This document shows positions 26,619 through 33,956 of a stretch of 64,000 nt of DNA, one piece after another (position 1 is the first letter of the stretch; every line of letters starts with the position of its first letter). A program made the translations under genes and the position numbers. Location of the stretch: contig RHLH01000001.1 of the NCBI GenBank assembly GCA_003712165.1, positions 1,895,575 to 1,959,574 of the forward strand, in the 5' to 3' direction. The DNA comes from Phycisphaera sp. (lineage in GTDB: Bacteria > Planctomycetota > Phycisphaerae > Phycisphaerales > UBA1924). The notes beneath the pieces were generated by a model. It was not told where the DNA came from. It saw only the letters and a list, made by a program, of their open reading frames with translations, and did not search any database.

Positions 26619-27617
26619 ATGAATGGCGCTTCCGAGAACCTGTGTGCGTGTTGGCTCCGAGAAGACCAGATCGATCTCGTTCGAGATGTCGCCTCGCAGG
26701 TGGGTCTTGAGATTGTCGCATCGGGTGGGCCCGAAGGCTCAAAAATAGCCGACGCGATAGGCGGTCAGCATGTTGACGACTTCAGGTCCATGCTCGCTAC
26801 AACGAGCGTTGGGATCGTTCTGATCGCGGATGCCTCGTGGCTGACCGACAGCGTTGAAGGCTCGGGGCTCTCGGCAGTCATCGAAGCCGCTGAACGAGGT
26901 ATCCAGATTCTGACGCTCGAACCGATCCCCGCTGCAGCATTGCAGCTGAGCTCTCCAACATGGCGCGATGCCCACGATGCAGTCCGTGAACGCATCTCGT
27001 TCGTCCCTCTCGCAAGGCGGAGTTCCGCGTTTGCCAGCGCGAGCGATCTGCTGGAGCAGTTCGGCGAAATTGAATCCGTCGGTGTCCGTGCGATCGGCAA
27101 CCGCTCGATGGGTTCTCTTGGGGCGAGGCTCTTTGGAACCTGCGAGCTGCTCATCACCCTTATGGGCACGCCCGAGTCCGTCGATGCCGCTCACATGACC
27201 ACAGGAACGACGCCAGACTCGCTCCGTGAACTCACCGGCCACATGACCGCGAATGTCCGGTTCTCGGGCGGCCGGTGCGCGTCCATTATCGTGAGCGACG
27301 CGGCACCGGGCTGGTCTCGATCTATCTCCCTGCTCGGTCCGGGAGGCCTGATCGACGCCAACGACCACAGAATCCGCTGGACGACGCCCGACGGCAAGGT
27401 CGTCGATGAGGCCGAGATGACCGATCGAGGCGAGCCCGACAACATCGAGTCTTCGCTCATTGCTGATTCAATCGTTGCTTCTCTGACACCAGCATTTCGA
27501 CAGGCCCCGATCGATATGAACGCGACGCTCGCAATGGCTCAGGCCGCAGTGCTGAGCGCAAGGACCGGCCACCCGGAATCGCCGAGCACGATCCTGGACA
27601 TGCTCAGCCGGTCGTGA
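26619..27617 (+). CDS. Divergent Gfo/Idh/MocA-like protein
   Basis: 332 residues. The layout suggests a Gfo/Idh/MocA oxidoreductase: an alpha/beta N-terminus, TLEPIPAAA at the position of the usual EKP motif, and a C-terminal AQAAVLSARTGHP helix typical of the family. A clear GxGxxG dinucleotide loop is missing at the N-terminus, so NAD(P) binding and catalysis are doubtful. It follows the rnpB promoter region and converges with tyrS (3-base gap). Family assignment is tentative. Confidence 0.7.
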   Translation: MNGASENLCACWLREDQIDLVRDVASQVGLEIVASGGPEGSKIADAIGGQHVDDFRSMLATTSVGIVLIADASWLTDSVEGSGLSAVIEAAERGIQILTLEPIPAAALQLSSPTWRDAHDAVRERISFVPLARRSSAFASASDLLEQFGEIESVGVRAIGNRSMGSLGARLFGTCELLITLMGTPESVDAAHMTTGTTPDSLRELTGHMTANVRFSGGRCASIIVSDAAPGWSRSISLLGPGGLIDANDHRIRWTTPDGKVVDEAEMTDRGEPDNIESSLIADSIVASLTPAFRQAPIDMNATLAMAQAAVLSARTGHPESPSTILDMLSRS

Positions 27618-27620
27618 GAC

Positions 27621-28997
27621 TCACTTCCAGTGGGTGAGATGCCAGTTCTTCTTGCCTCGCCTGATTGCGATGGTCTTGCCGTGCAACAGGTGGCCGCGCG
27701 TGAGATACGTGTCATCACCGACCTTTTCGCCGTTGATACACACGGATCCGTTTGACAGAAATTCACGCGCCTGCCGCTTGCTCTTTGCGAGTCCGGTCTC
27801 GACGAGCATTTCGACCAGAACGACCCCGTCCCCGTCGAGCTGGGTTGCTTCGTGCTCGGTCGAAGGCACATCGCCCATGACCTCTGCGAGCATTGATTCG
27901 GAGAGAGATGAGATATCACCTGAGAAGAGCGCTTTCGACGCTACCACAGCCGCGTCTGCTTCGCTCTCGCCGTGCAGCAGCTTCGTCGTCTCGTACGCGA
28001 GCGTCTTCTGAGCCTCCCGGGCCGCAGGGTTGGCCTGCACCTCCGCGTCGAGACGTTCGATCTCTTCACGCGAGAGGAGCGTAAATGTCCTCAGGAATCG
28101 GCCGACATCCGCGTCCGAGGCGTTGAGCCAGAACTGGTAGTAGGCGTAGGGACTTGTGCGATCCGGGGTCAGCCAGATCGCTCCAGATTCGGTTTTGCCA
28201 AACTTCGTGCCGTCGGCTTTCGTGATGAGTGGTGCCGTGAAGCCAAAGACCGAGAGTTCGTTCCCGACTGGCAGATCGCCTGCACCGACCTTTTCTTCAA
28301 GCTGTCGCTCCTGGTCCCCACTCAGCTGATCGGGCACGATCCCGGCTTCTTGTGCCGTGCGCCACCAGATTCGCCTGATAAGATCCGCGCCTGCAAGGAT
28401 GTTGCCGTACTGATCGCTCCCGCCGCACTGTGCGGTCACGCCGTGCTGCTCGTACAGGTGGGCGAAGTCGTACGACTGCAGGATCATGTAGCTGAACTCG
28501 GTGTACGTGATGCCCTGCTCGCGGTCCTCGAGCCTGCTCTTGACACTCTCCTTTTGCATCATCATGTTGACGCTGAAGTACTTGCCGATGTCGCGGAGTG
28601 CATCGATGTAGCTCATCGCGGTCAGCCAGTCGGCGTTGTTCAGGATGGTCACACCGTCGCCCAGCACCCGCGAGAAGATGGGCCGCTGACGATCGATGTG
28701 CTCCGACACGGTCTCCTTGGTCATCAACTGCCGCTCAGCGGTCTTGCCCGAGGGATCACCGATCAGCCCGGTCCCGCCGCCCATGACAACGATCGGGGTG
28801 TGCCCGGCACGCTGGACATGCTTGAGAAGCATGATCGGGACAAGGTTGCCGATCGTCAGACTCGGAGCCGTGGGATCGAAGCCGGCATAAATCTTGCGGG
28901 GCTTGGCACTTGCGTTGGCAAGGTGCGATCTGAGGCCCTCTTCGTCGGTGCTCTGGTGGAGCATGCCGCGCCATTTGAGTTCTTCGAGCAGATCCAT
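27621..28997 (-). CDS. tyrS: Tyrosyl-tRNA synthetase
   Basis: 458 residues. It charges tRNA-Tyr. TAPSLTIGNLVPIMLLKH carries the HIGH-class region, GGSDQYGNI the amino-acid site, and KFGKTESGAIWL the KMSKS-type loop. The C-terminal S4 domain (KRQAREFLSNGSVCINGEKV) is present. It starts at ATG 28997 with GAGGAAAG upstream. The transposon at 29064 is inserted about 67 bases before the start, so any promoter farther upstream has been displaced. No T-box leader is visible. Confidence 0.95.
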   Translation of the reverse strand: MDLLEELKWRGMLHQSTDEEGLRSHLANASAKPRKIYAGFDPTAPSLTIGNLVPIMLLKHVQRAGHTPIVVMGGGTGLIGDPSGKTAERQLMTKETVSEHIDRQRPIFSRVLGDGVTILNNADWLTAMSYIDALRDIGKYFSVNMMMQKESVKSRLEDREQGITYTEFSYMILQSYDFAHLYEQHGVTAQCGGSDQYGNILAGADLIRRIWWRTAQEAGIVPDQLSGDQERQLEEKVGAGDLPVGNELSVFGFTAPLITKADGTKFGKTESGAIWLTPDRTSPYAYYQFWLNASDADVGRFLRTFTLLSREEIERLDAEVQANPAAREAQKTLAYETTKLLHGESEADAAVVASKALFSGDISSLSESMLAEVMGDVPSTEHEATQLDGDGVVLVEMLVETGLAKSKRQAREFLSNGSVCINGEKVGDDTYLTRGHLLHGKTIAIRRGKKNWHLTHWK

Positions 28998-29063
28998 GTT
29001 GCTTTCCTCGGTCCGTGATTCAGCGGGCCAAGCCTAGCCCAGCAGCGTAGAGGGCGTTGTTTG

Positions 29064-29088
29064 GTCATTAGCCCTTTGGTTCATCAAA
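29064..29088 (+). repeat. Left terminal inverted repeat of the transposon
   Basis: 25 bases, exact reverse complement of 32067-32091. Confidence 0.93.
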
Positions 29089-29091
29089 CGG

Positions 29092-29121
29092 GCGTCCCGG
29101 GCCTCTCGGCTCCGGGACGCC
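29092..29121 (-). terminator. Hairpin after the transposon lipoprotein gene
   Basis: GGCGTCCCGG pairs perfectly with CCGGGACGCC around a 10-base loop, just inside the left terminal repeat and 15 bases past the lipoprotein stop. It would insulate the lipoprotein from tyrS. Confidence 0.65.
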
Positions 29122-29135
29122 AATAAAACAGGGGC

Positions 29136-29492
29136 CTAGAGGCCCAGCCCGGCGCCAACGACCTTCTCGCCGCGGAACAAGACCCAGTAGTCGCGCTTGC
29201 CCGCGTAGGCGCCGAACGAGTTCTTGGCGTTCACGAAGCCTTCGAGCTTGTAGCCGTACTTGTAGCCCATGTACCAGGGCTTGAACGCCCATCCCTTCTC
29301 GATCGGGAACCAGGTGAACCTGGCTGACGCAGGATCTTTGAGGTTCGATGAAATCAATGCCTCGGCGATCTGCTCGGCCCGCGCCTGCGAGATCGGCGGA
29401 CCGTAGTCCGCGTTGGCGAGCTGGCTGGCCGAGGGTGCGCATCCCCCGAGCACGCAGGCGAGAAGCGATACAGCGATGAGTGACTTGGTCAT
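29136..29492 (-). CDS. Small putative lipoprotein, transposon passenger
   Basis: 118 residues. MTKSLIAVSLLACVLGGCAP is a classic lipoprotein signal with lipobox VLGGC. The mature part begins SQLANADYGPPIS and ends GEKVVGAGLGL, with aromatic-rich middle (FPIEKGWAFKPWYMGYKYG). I do not recognise a family. It lies inside the transposon, transcribed away from the transposase, and is preceded by the stem-loop run at 29562-29770. Confidence 0.75.
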   Translation of the reverse strand: MTKSLIAVSLLACVLGGCAPSASQLANADYGPPISQARAEQIAEALISSNLKDPASARFTWFPIEKGWAFKPWYMGYKYGYKLEGFVNAKNSFGAYAGKRDYWVLFRGEKVVGAGLGL

Positions 29493-29561
29493 GACGAGAC
29501 CCTTTCGTGATCGTGGCGCACGGGCCTTGCGGCCGGGCTCGCGTGCCGGGTGTCGTCATCG

Positions 29562-29770
29562 GGGTCTCGGTCAAAAAGGGAGCGCCGACCGAGACCCATC
29601 GCAAAGCCCCACCAAGGGCGTACAAACAAGCCTGGCCGACGCCCCCTGCGGGGGCGCGGCTCCAGACGCTGCGTTTGTACAAAGCAAGGGCGGGTGCCCA
29701 GGTGGTGGTTTTTTGCGATGCAGCAACTGACGCTTTCGCGCCATCCGATTGTCTGCCGGGTCTACCCGGC
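29562..29770. ncRNA. Run of strong stem-loops, candidate structured RNA
   Basis: Three adjacent structures. (1) 29562-29572 pairs with 29587-29597 over 11 bases. (2) A nested element 29597-29720: CATCGCAAA/TTTGCGATG (29597-29605 with 29712-29720), CCACCA/TGGTGG (29609-29614 with 29703-29708), GTACAAAC/GTTTGTAC (29620-29627 with 29673-29680) and an inner GCCCCC/GGGGGC (29641-29646 with 29650-29655), plus a side hairpin GGGC/GCCC near 29688-29699. (3) GCCGGG-TCTA-CCCGGC at 29755-29770. No gene fits here. It may be a leader of the lipoprotein mRNA, a small RNA or a transposition control element. Confidence 0.6.
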
Positions 29771-29846
29771 GGTTGAGCTTTGGCGCATTCTCCTTGTGGC
29801 GGTCAGCCCGCCGATAACAGCTTATCCTGACACGGTTGTGCAGCAA

Positions 29847-30794
29847 TCACCGGATCGCCCCGCCGGTGAGCTTGGAGTAGGTCAGCCGCTTGCCGACAGC
29901 CAGCCGCATGGCGGCGTCGAAGCGGTCCCACTCGGTCTCATTGCGGACATTGAAGCGGAACACGGCCTCATCGACGTACGCCCCCAGGTGCTCCGGTGCG
30001 GGCCGGACGTAGGTGCCCTTCACCGCTCTCCTGAGGCAGTTGAAGAAGTTCTCGCAGCCGTTGACGTGCACGTTGTCCCGCACGTACTCGTCCCGGGCGT
30101 GGTTGACGGCCGACCGCGGGTACTCCGAAAACGGCCTGCTGGCCCACCCATAGCTGGGAGAGGCGTCGGTGTGCAGGTAGGAGCGGGGCTCCACCCGTCG
30201 GGAGATCACGCCGCGGATCGTCTCGCCCGTCTCGTCGCCGATCACGTCGGCCCGGACCTGCCCCGATGCGCGCTCCCTGACGGCGTGGACGGTGGTCTTG
30301 TTCGACCACGCCCCGCGGCTGCGCACCTCCCGCCGCCGGGTCTTGTTCATGTTCTTGACGATGCCGCCCACGTAGGTGGCGTCGGCCTCCACGGTCCCGC
30401 TCAGGCGATCGGATGCCTGCTGGAGGCAGTGCCGCACGCGGTGGAGCAGGTGCCAGGCCGACTGCTGCTTGCAGCCGATCGTCCGGGCGATCTCGCACGA
30501 GCTGACGCCGTTTCGGCAGTTGACGATCATCCAGATCGCCACGACCCACTTGTCGAGGCCGAGGTGTGTGCCCTCGAAGATCGTGCCGGTCAGGACGGAG
30601 AACTGCTTCCGGCAGCCCTTCTCGCGGCACTGGTAGCGCCGGCGGCTCTTGATGGACCCGACGCTGACCGAGCCGCACTGGGGGCAGCAGGGGCCATCGG
30701 GCCACTTGATGGATTTGAGGTAAAGCTCGGCGGTCTCGGGGTCGAAATACCGGACGGCCTGAATAAGGGTCTGGGGCTTTTTGAGCGCGACCAC
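29847..30794 (-). CDS. IS1595 (ISXO2-like) transposase
   Basis: 315 residues from GTG 30794, with AAAGGA upstream; the open frame extends to 30992, but the early part is non-conserved and starts within a hairpin. An N-terminal zinc ribbon (CPQCGS and CREKGC) is followed by FSVLTGTIFEGTHL, GCKQQSAWHLLHRVR, and the DDE-type core: first Asp in VEADATYVGG, second in LHTDASPSYGWA, and the last acidic/Asn-type site in HVNGCENFFNCLRRAVKGTY. It cuts and joins the 25-base terminal repeats. Confidence 0.92.
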   Translation of the reverse strand: MVALKKPQTLIQAVRYFDPETAELYLKSIKWPDGPCCPQCGSVSVGSIKSRRRYQCREKGCRKQFSVLTGTIFEGTHLGLDKWVVAIWMIVNCRNGVSSCEIARTIGCKQQSAWHLLHRVRHCLQQASDRLSGTVEADATYVGGIVKNMNKTRRREVRSRGAWSNKTTVHAVRERASGQVRADVIGDETGETIRGVISRRVEPRSYLHTDASPSYGWASRPFSEYPRSAVNHARDEYVRDNVHVNGCENFFNCLRRAVKGTYVRPAPEHLGAYVDEAVFRFNVRNETEWDRFDAAMRLAVGKRLTYSKLTGGAIR

Positions 30795-30970
30795 GTCGCA
30801 ATCCTTTCGGAGTGCGGCGAAAAGCGCTATAGTGGCCTTGAACGGGTGCCTTGGCGCTTCACTCGCCTTGGTGTCTGCCCGTCGGTGTTCCAGCACCGGC
30901 GGGGCTTGAAGCCGGGTCGCCCCCTTTCGAGGGCGACCAAGCGAGGCTGAAGGGACTGATTTAGTGCCTA

Positions 30971-31002
30971 GCTGATAAACGTGTTGCTGCACGTTTATCA
31001 GC
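30971..31002. repeat. 13-bp hairpin upstream of the transposase
   Basis: GCTGATAAACGTG (30971-30983) pairs perfectly with 30990-31002 around a 6-base loop. It lies in the leader between the transposase and the HARE-HTH-like gene and could terminate or attenuate either transcript. Confidence 0.6.
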
Positions 31003-31077
31003 GTGCGCGATCATCGGCCCCGCCATCAGCACCCCGCTCAGTCAAGCGGTGGTCCTGACGGGGCCTTTGGTATCTCC

Positions 31078-31602
31078 TCATTCATCACCTCCATCCTGAT
31101 CGCTTGATTCATCGGAGTCTCTATCCCCGGACTCGGCCGGATCGGTTGCGGTTTTATTTGCCTTTTTGGGGTACCACTCAGTAAGACCAAAACGCTTACC
31201 GTCCGGTAGGCGATGGAATGCTCGCGGATTCTTAGTAAGCGAGCTACGAAGGCCTCGCTTCGCATAGTCAGCGTTCTTCGCTTCAAACTCGTAACCGCCG
31301 GTCAACAAAGCGTCGTAGATTTCTGCAACAGTGGCCGGTCCATCACCAGTGGCCGCGCGGCGCATCGACAGATAATCCTGGATGGCCGTGGCGAGAGGCT
31401 GCCCATACCAGCGGTCACTAGCAATCGTACTAAACGAAGCGGACGCGCCCTCTTCTGCGAGTTCTGCGTCTGAGTACATGGGATCTTTGCCGGCCATTCC
31501 CAGAAGGCTGTTGATCGTGCGCTTCGTCCCGCGAACCTGGTCTTCCTGCTTTTTCAACAGGGTTCGAAGATCTGCGATGGTCTGGTCGATGTGTTCGGTC
31601 AT
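31078..31602 (-). CDS. HARE-HTH-like winged-helix protein, transposon passenger
   Basis: 174 residues from ATG 31602 (GGAG eight bases upstream); the frame is open to 31722. N-terminal 45 residues are a probable coiled coil (HIDQTIADLRTLLKKQEDQV). Residues 75-145 resemble a HARE-HTH domain: AIQDYLSMRR, TVAEIYDALLTGGYEF, RSSLTKNPRAFHRLPDG and GLTEWYP. The tail is acidic. HARE-HTH domains are known in RNA polymerase delta, restriction enzymes and chromatin proteins. DNA binding is inferred; a role in transposon control or defence is speculation. Confidence 0.65.
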   Translation of the reverse strand: MTEHIDQTIADLRTLLKKQEDQVRGTKRTINSLLGMAGKDPMYSDAELAEEGASASFSTIASDRWYGQPLATAIQDYLSMRRAATGDGPATVAEIYDALLTGGYEFEAKNADYAKRGLRSSLTKNPRAFHRLPDGKRFGLTEWYPKKANKTATDPAESGDRDSDESSDQDGGDE

Positions 31603-31943
31603 GGCTTTGCTCCGGTCCGTTCCCGCATGATGCAATAGCGTAACCAGTTCTGCGCCCATGTCAAGATCGGATCGGAACGAAACCTGTTCATGTTCAAGCA
31701 CATTCACTTTCATATCTCCCAAATCGCCATTCTGAGTCCGTAAGGGCTGTTTTTGCGACCAAAATTCAGTGCCATATGAATCCGGTATGGGTTATTATCG
31801 TATGCTTGCACGGGCTTTGCAACCCGGCTGGATTGCCACGGCAACCCAGTAGACGTTGCAGCCAAATACCAGCAGGGAACGGATAGGATGGGAAATCAAC
31901 TCAGCTGACCATTGAGGCCCCCTACGGGGGGTCTCCTCAGGAT
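31603..31943. other. Gene-free stretch between passenger gene and tRNA
   Basis: No convincing gene. The HARE-HTH frame remains open to 31722 without a ribosome site. A TATTAT -10-like string lies near 31792. A GGCCCCC-TAC-GGGGGTC hairpin sits around 31912-31935, just before the tRNA-like gene. Confidence 0.4.
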
Positions 31944-32063
31944 CAGGGTGTAGCTCAACGGTAGAGCATCCGATTTTGGATCGGAGGGTTGGGGGTTCGA
32001 CTCCCCCCGCCAATTGGCTTGTGTGGAGCCTGCTGGCGGGGGGGGAGGTGGGCAATCCTGAGG
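31935..32063. repeat. 9-bp inverted repeat enclosing the tRNA-like gene
   Basis: CCTCAGGAT (31935-31943) and ATCCTGAGG (32055-32063) are exact complements and bracket the tRNA-like sequence, ending one base before its first nucleotide. Confidence 0.6.
31944..32015 (+). tRNA. tRNA-Gln(UUG)-like gene with defective acceptor stem
   Basis: D arm GCTC-AACGGTA-GAGC (31953-31967), anticodon arm TCCGA-TTTTGGA-TCGGA (31969-31985) with anticodon TTG at 31976-31978, and T arm GGGGG-TTCGACT-CCCCC (31991-32007) are all perfect. The acceptor 5' strand CAGGGTG pairs only 4 of 7 positions with CGCCAAT, so the outer three pairs fail. It could be a passenger tRNA, a decayed copy or a tRNA mimic. It lies between the HARE-HTH-like gene and the right end of the transposon. 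Confidence 0.6.
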
Positions 32064-32066
32064 CCC

Positions 32067-32091
32067 TTGATGAACCAAAGGGCTAATGACC
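32067..32091 (-). repeat. Right terminal inverted repeat of the transposon
   Basis: 25 bases, exact reverse complement of 29064-29088. Confidence 0.93.
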
Positions 32092-32112
32092 CGTTGTTTT
32101 TATCATTCTGCG

Positions 32113-32140
32113 ATTGAGACTCAGTCTCAATGGGTATACA
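32113..32140 (+). promoter_or_regulatory. Perfect palindrome (7-1-7 operator) and -10 element
   Basis: ATTGAGACTCAGTCTCAAT at 32113-32131 is a perfect 9-1-9 palindrome whose core TGAGACT-C-AGTCTCA has the 7-1-7 layout known for Fur-family operators (Fur consensus TGATAAT-N-ATTATCA). A TATACA -10 follows at 32135-32140, 54 bases before the start of the secreted-protein gene. A repressor bound here would cover the promoter. The regulator is inferred, not shown. Confidence 0.6.
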
Positions 32141-32193
32141 ACTGCTTCGAAGGCATCGGTTTATCCCTCGCAAGACACCCACAGGAGAGAGAC

Positions 32194-33033
32194 ATGATCA
32201 AGCAGACAGCGATCCTCGGCGGGCTCCTGCTCGCCGCCGGCGCTTCGGCGCAGACCACGTTCGACTTTGCGGCACCCACGTTCGACCGCTGGAACTACCC
32301 GTTCAATTTCACTGCAGGCGTCAGGCCCGCTGCTTCTACGTTCGGCTCCGGTTTCATTCCGGGTCAGTTCGATGACCGCGACGCCCAGTTCCTCAACAGC
32401 TTCATCACCGCTGGCGATATCGCACCGGGCCAGGGCGCTTCAAATTACATCATCACGTCTGCCACCGCTACGGCAACCATCACCGGGGGTGAGTTCAGCT
32501 ACGACAACGTCTACAACGAAGGCGCTTCGATCGACCTCTTCGGCACCGGCTTCCGCGGCGGGCTCAACGCGTTCGCATACGGCGACGACTTTGCTTGGGG
32601 CTTCGGCGATCCGACCAGCGAGGACATACGCAACGCGTACGCCACCGACAACGCGGGCGGCTCGCTCCGCGATGTGTCCAACAACCAGCGTGACGGGTTC
32701 ACCCCCGCCCCGTTCGCGGTCGGCAACATCCTCGGCGAGACGCCCGGCACCACCGTGATCGGCTCGGGCCAGACCGTCGAGTTCGCGCTCGACCTCAACA
32801 ACGCCGACGTCGTCAGCTACCTGCAGGACTCGCTCAACTCGGGCATCGTGAGCCTCTCGATCACCAGCCTGCACTTCGCTGAGCAGGGCGGCGCCTCGAC
32901 GTTCCCGATCTTCAGCACCAACGAGGGCGGCGCCCCGGTTTCGCTCCAGCTCGAAGTCAAGATCATCCCCGCCCCGGCGAGCGCAGCGATGCTCGGCCTC
33001 GGCGGTCTTGTTGCCCTGCGCCGCAGGCGATAA
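32194..33033 (+). CDS. Secreted protein with PEP-CTERM-like sorting signal
   Basis: 279 residues from ATG 32194 (AGGAGAGAG upstream). An N-terminal signal peptide (GGLLLAAGASAQ) leads to a mature secreted region with no recognised enzyme motif; FDFAAPTFDRWNYPFN near the start. The C-terminus is a sorting tail: IPAPASAAMLGLGGLVALRRRR split as Pro-Ala-Pro motif, hydrophobic helix and four Arg, the planctomycete variant of PEP-CTERM. Its promoter holds the 7-1-7 palindrome, and the transposon has landed just upstream. Confidence 0.85.
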   Translation: MIKQTAILGGLLLAAGASAQTTFDFAAPTFDRWNYPFNFTAGVRPAASTFGSGFIPGQFDDRDAQFLNSFITAGDIAPGQGASNYIITSATATATITGGEFSYDNVYNEGASIDLFGTGFRGGLNAFAYGDDFAWGFGDPTSEDIRNAYATDNAGGSLRDVSNNQRDGFTPAPFAVGNILGETPGTTVIGSGQTVEFALDLNNADVVSYLQDSLNSGIVSLSITSLHFAEQGGASTFPIFSTNEGGAPVSLQLEVKIIPAPASAAMLGLGGLVALRRRR

Positions 33034-33062
33034 CGAACAGATCAATAAATCTCAAACGTACG

Positions 33063-33109
33063 AAGGCGGCAGGAGTATCGGCAAACACACGCCGAAACTC
33101 CGCCGCCTT
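33063..33109. terminator. Intergenic hairpin terminator
   Basis: AAGGCGGC...GCCGCCTT with inner GGAGT/ACTCC and CGGC/GCCG pairing, two small internal loops, followed by T-rich sequence on the plus strand. It lies between the convergent secreted-protein gene and argB. Confidence 0.75.
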
Positions 33110-33177
33110 TGGCGTTTTCTGCTTTGCCGAAGCTCGGCCAGCACGGAAAGACAATGGGCCGAAGTCCGGCACAATCT

Positions 33178-33951
33178 TTAGCCAAGCAATCGGCTTTCCA
33201 TATGGATCCTGGTTGCCGTGAACGACTCTCCCATGAGCCGCTTGATAGCGCCATCGGTGTCTGTCAGTCGAACGAGATCAACACCCCCACCCAAAGCATC
33301 AGAGGCTGAGCGGAGTTTCGCTGCCATCCCGTCTTTGGCCACTCCCCCGTGCACGAGCGTCTCGACCTGATCATGGTTGACCGTCGCGATGACATCGTTG
33401 GCTTCATCTAGAAGCCCCGGCACATCAGAGATGTACAGCAATTCGCTTGCACCTAGCGAGACCGCGATCGCGACGGCGGCATCGTCCGCATTCACGTTCA
33501 GGGGCCCGCCATTCTTATCGAGACCGATCGAGTTCACGACCGGTAGATACTCAGCCGCAAGCAGTGTGCCGAGCAGTTCAGCATTCGTCTGCTGTAACAT
33601 CCCTACCCGACCCAGGTCGGGATCGGCTTGCCTGCACTCAAGCATGCCCGCGTCACCCAGCGACAGACCTACCGCGGCAGCCCCTGCCGCCTTGAGCGCA
33701 CCGACGAGCCTGAGGCTGACCTGGCCAGCAAGCACACCCGACACGAGATCGATCTGTGAATCAGGCGTGACTCGGATGCCATCGACACGGGTTGTCTGCT
33801 CGCCGAGCCTGTGGAGGAGTGCATCGACCTGCTTTCCACCACCATGCATGAGGACGATCGGTCTGTTCTTTGAGGCAGAGGCAATCACAGACCAGAGTGA
33901 CGAGGCTGTTGTGGGCTGATCGAGCACCCTGCCGCTGAGTTTGATAACCAT
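33178..33951 (-). CDS. argB: Acetylglutamate kinase
   Basis: 257 residues from ATG 33951; a GTG at 33960 overlapping the argC stop (GTGA) is an alternative. It phosphorylates N-acetylglutamate in arginine synthesis. VIKLSGRVL is the N-terminal Lys strand, LMHGGGKQVD the phosphate loop, and GLDKNGGPLNVNADDAA the substrate-binding segment. It is last in argR-argC-argB; argJ and argD are not in the window. Confidence 0.93.
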   Translation of the reverse strand: MVIKLSGRVLDQPTTASSLWSVIASASKNRPIVLMHGGGKQVDALLHRLGEQTTRVDGIRVTPDSQIDLVSGVLAGQVSLRLVGALKAAGAAAVGLSLGDAGMLECRQADPDLGRVGMLQQTNAELLGTLLAAEYLPVVNSIGLDKNGGPLNVNADDAAVAIAVSLGASELLYISDVPGLLDEANDVIATVNHDQVETLVHGGVAKDGMAAKLRSASDALGGGVDLVRLTDTDGAIKRLMGESFTATRIHMESRLLG

Positions 33952-33956
33952 TGGTT

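Larger units (their letters stand above)
29064..32091. mobile_element. IS1595-family transposon with passenger genes (3028 bp)
   Basis: The element is bounded by 25-base perfect inverted repeats, 29064-29088 and 32067-32091 (outer ends GGTCATTAGCCC), each flanked by the 8-base duplication CGTTGTTT. Inside are an IS1595/ISXO2-like DDE transposase (29847-30794), a small lipoprotein gene, a run of stem-loops, a HARE-HTH-like protein and a tRNA-Gln-like gene. IS1595 members carrying passengers are known; this set of passengers is not one I recognise. Intact repeats and duplication suggest recent insertion. The site is the divergent promoter region between tyrS and the secreted-protein gene at 32194. 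Confidence 0.92.
29056..32099. repeat. 8-bp target site duplication flanking the transposon
   Basis: CGTTGTTT occurs directly outside both terminal repeats, at 29056-29063 and 32092-32099, in the same orientation. Eight bases is the duplication size known for the IS1595 family. Confidence 0.9.

Noticed and set aside
27972-29018. 348-residue frame opposite tyrS
   Set aside because: Shadow of tyrS; no conserved motif.
28998-29063. T-box leader for tyrS
   Set aside because: No specifier loop or antiterminator pattern; the transposon starts 67 bases upstream.
29550-30950. 466-residue open frame opposite the transposase
   Set aside because: Mirror of a clearly recognisable IS1595 transposase; rich in Val-Ala-Asp-Pro as expected for an antisense shadow.
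29838-30992. GTGCAGCAA at both ends of the transposase frame as terminal repeats
   Set aside because: Only 9 bases match and no target duplication flanks them; the 25-base repeats at 29064 and 32067 with CGTTGTTT duplications are the true ends.
30795-30992. N-terminal extension of the transposase to GTG 30992
   Set aside because: The extension begins inside a 13-base hairpin and lacks a ribosome site; GTG 30794 has AAAGGA upstream and starts at the conserved region.
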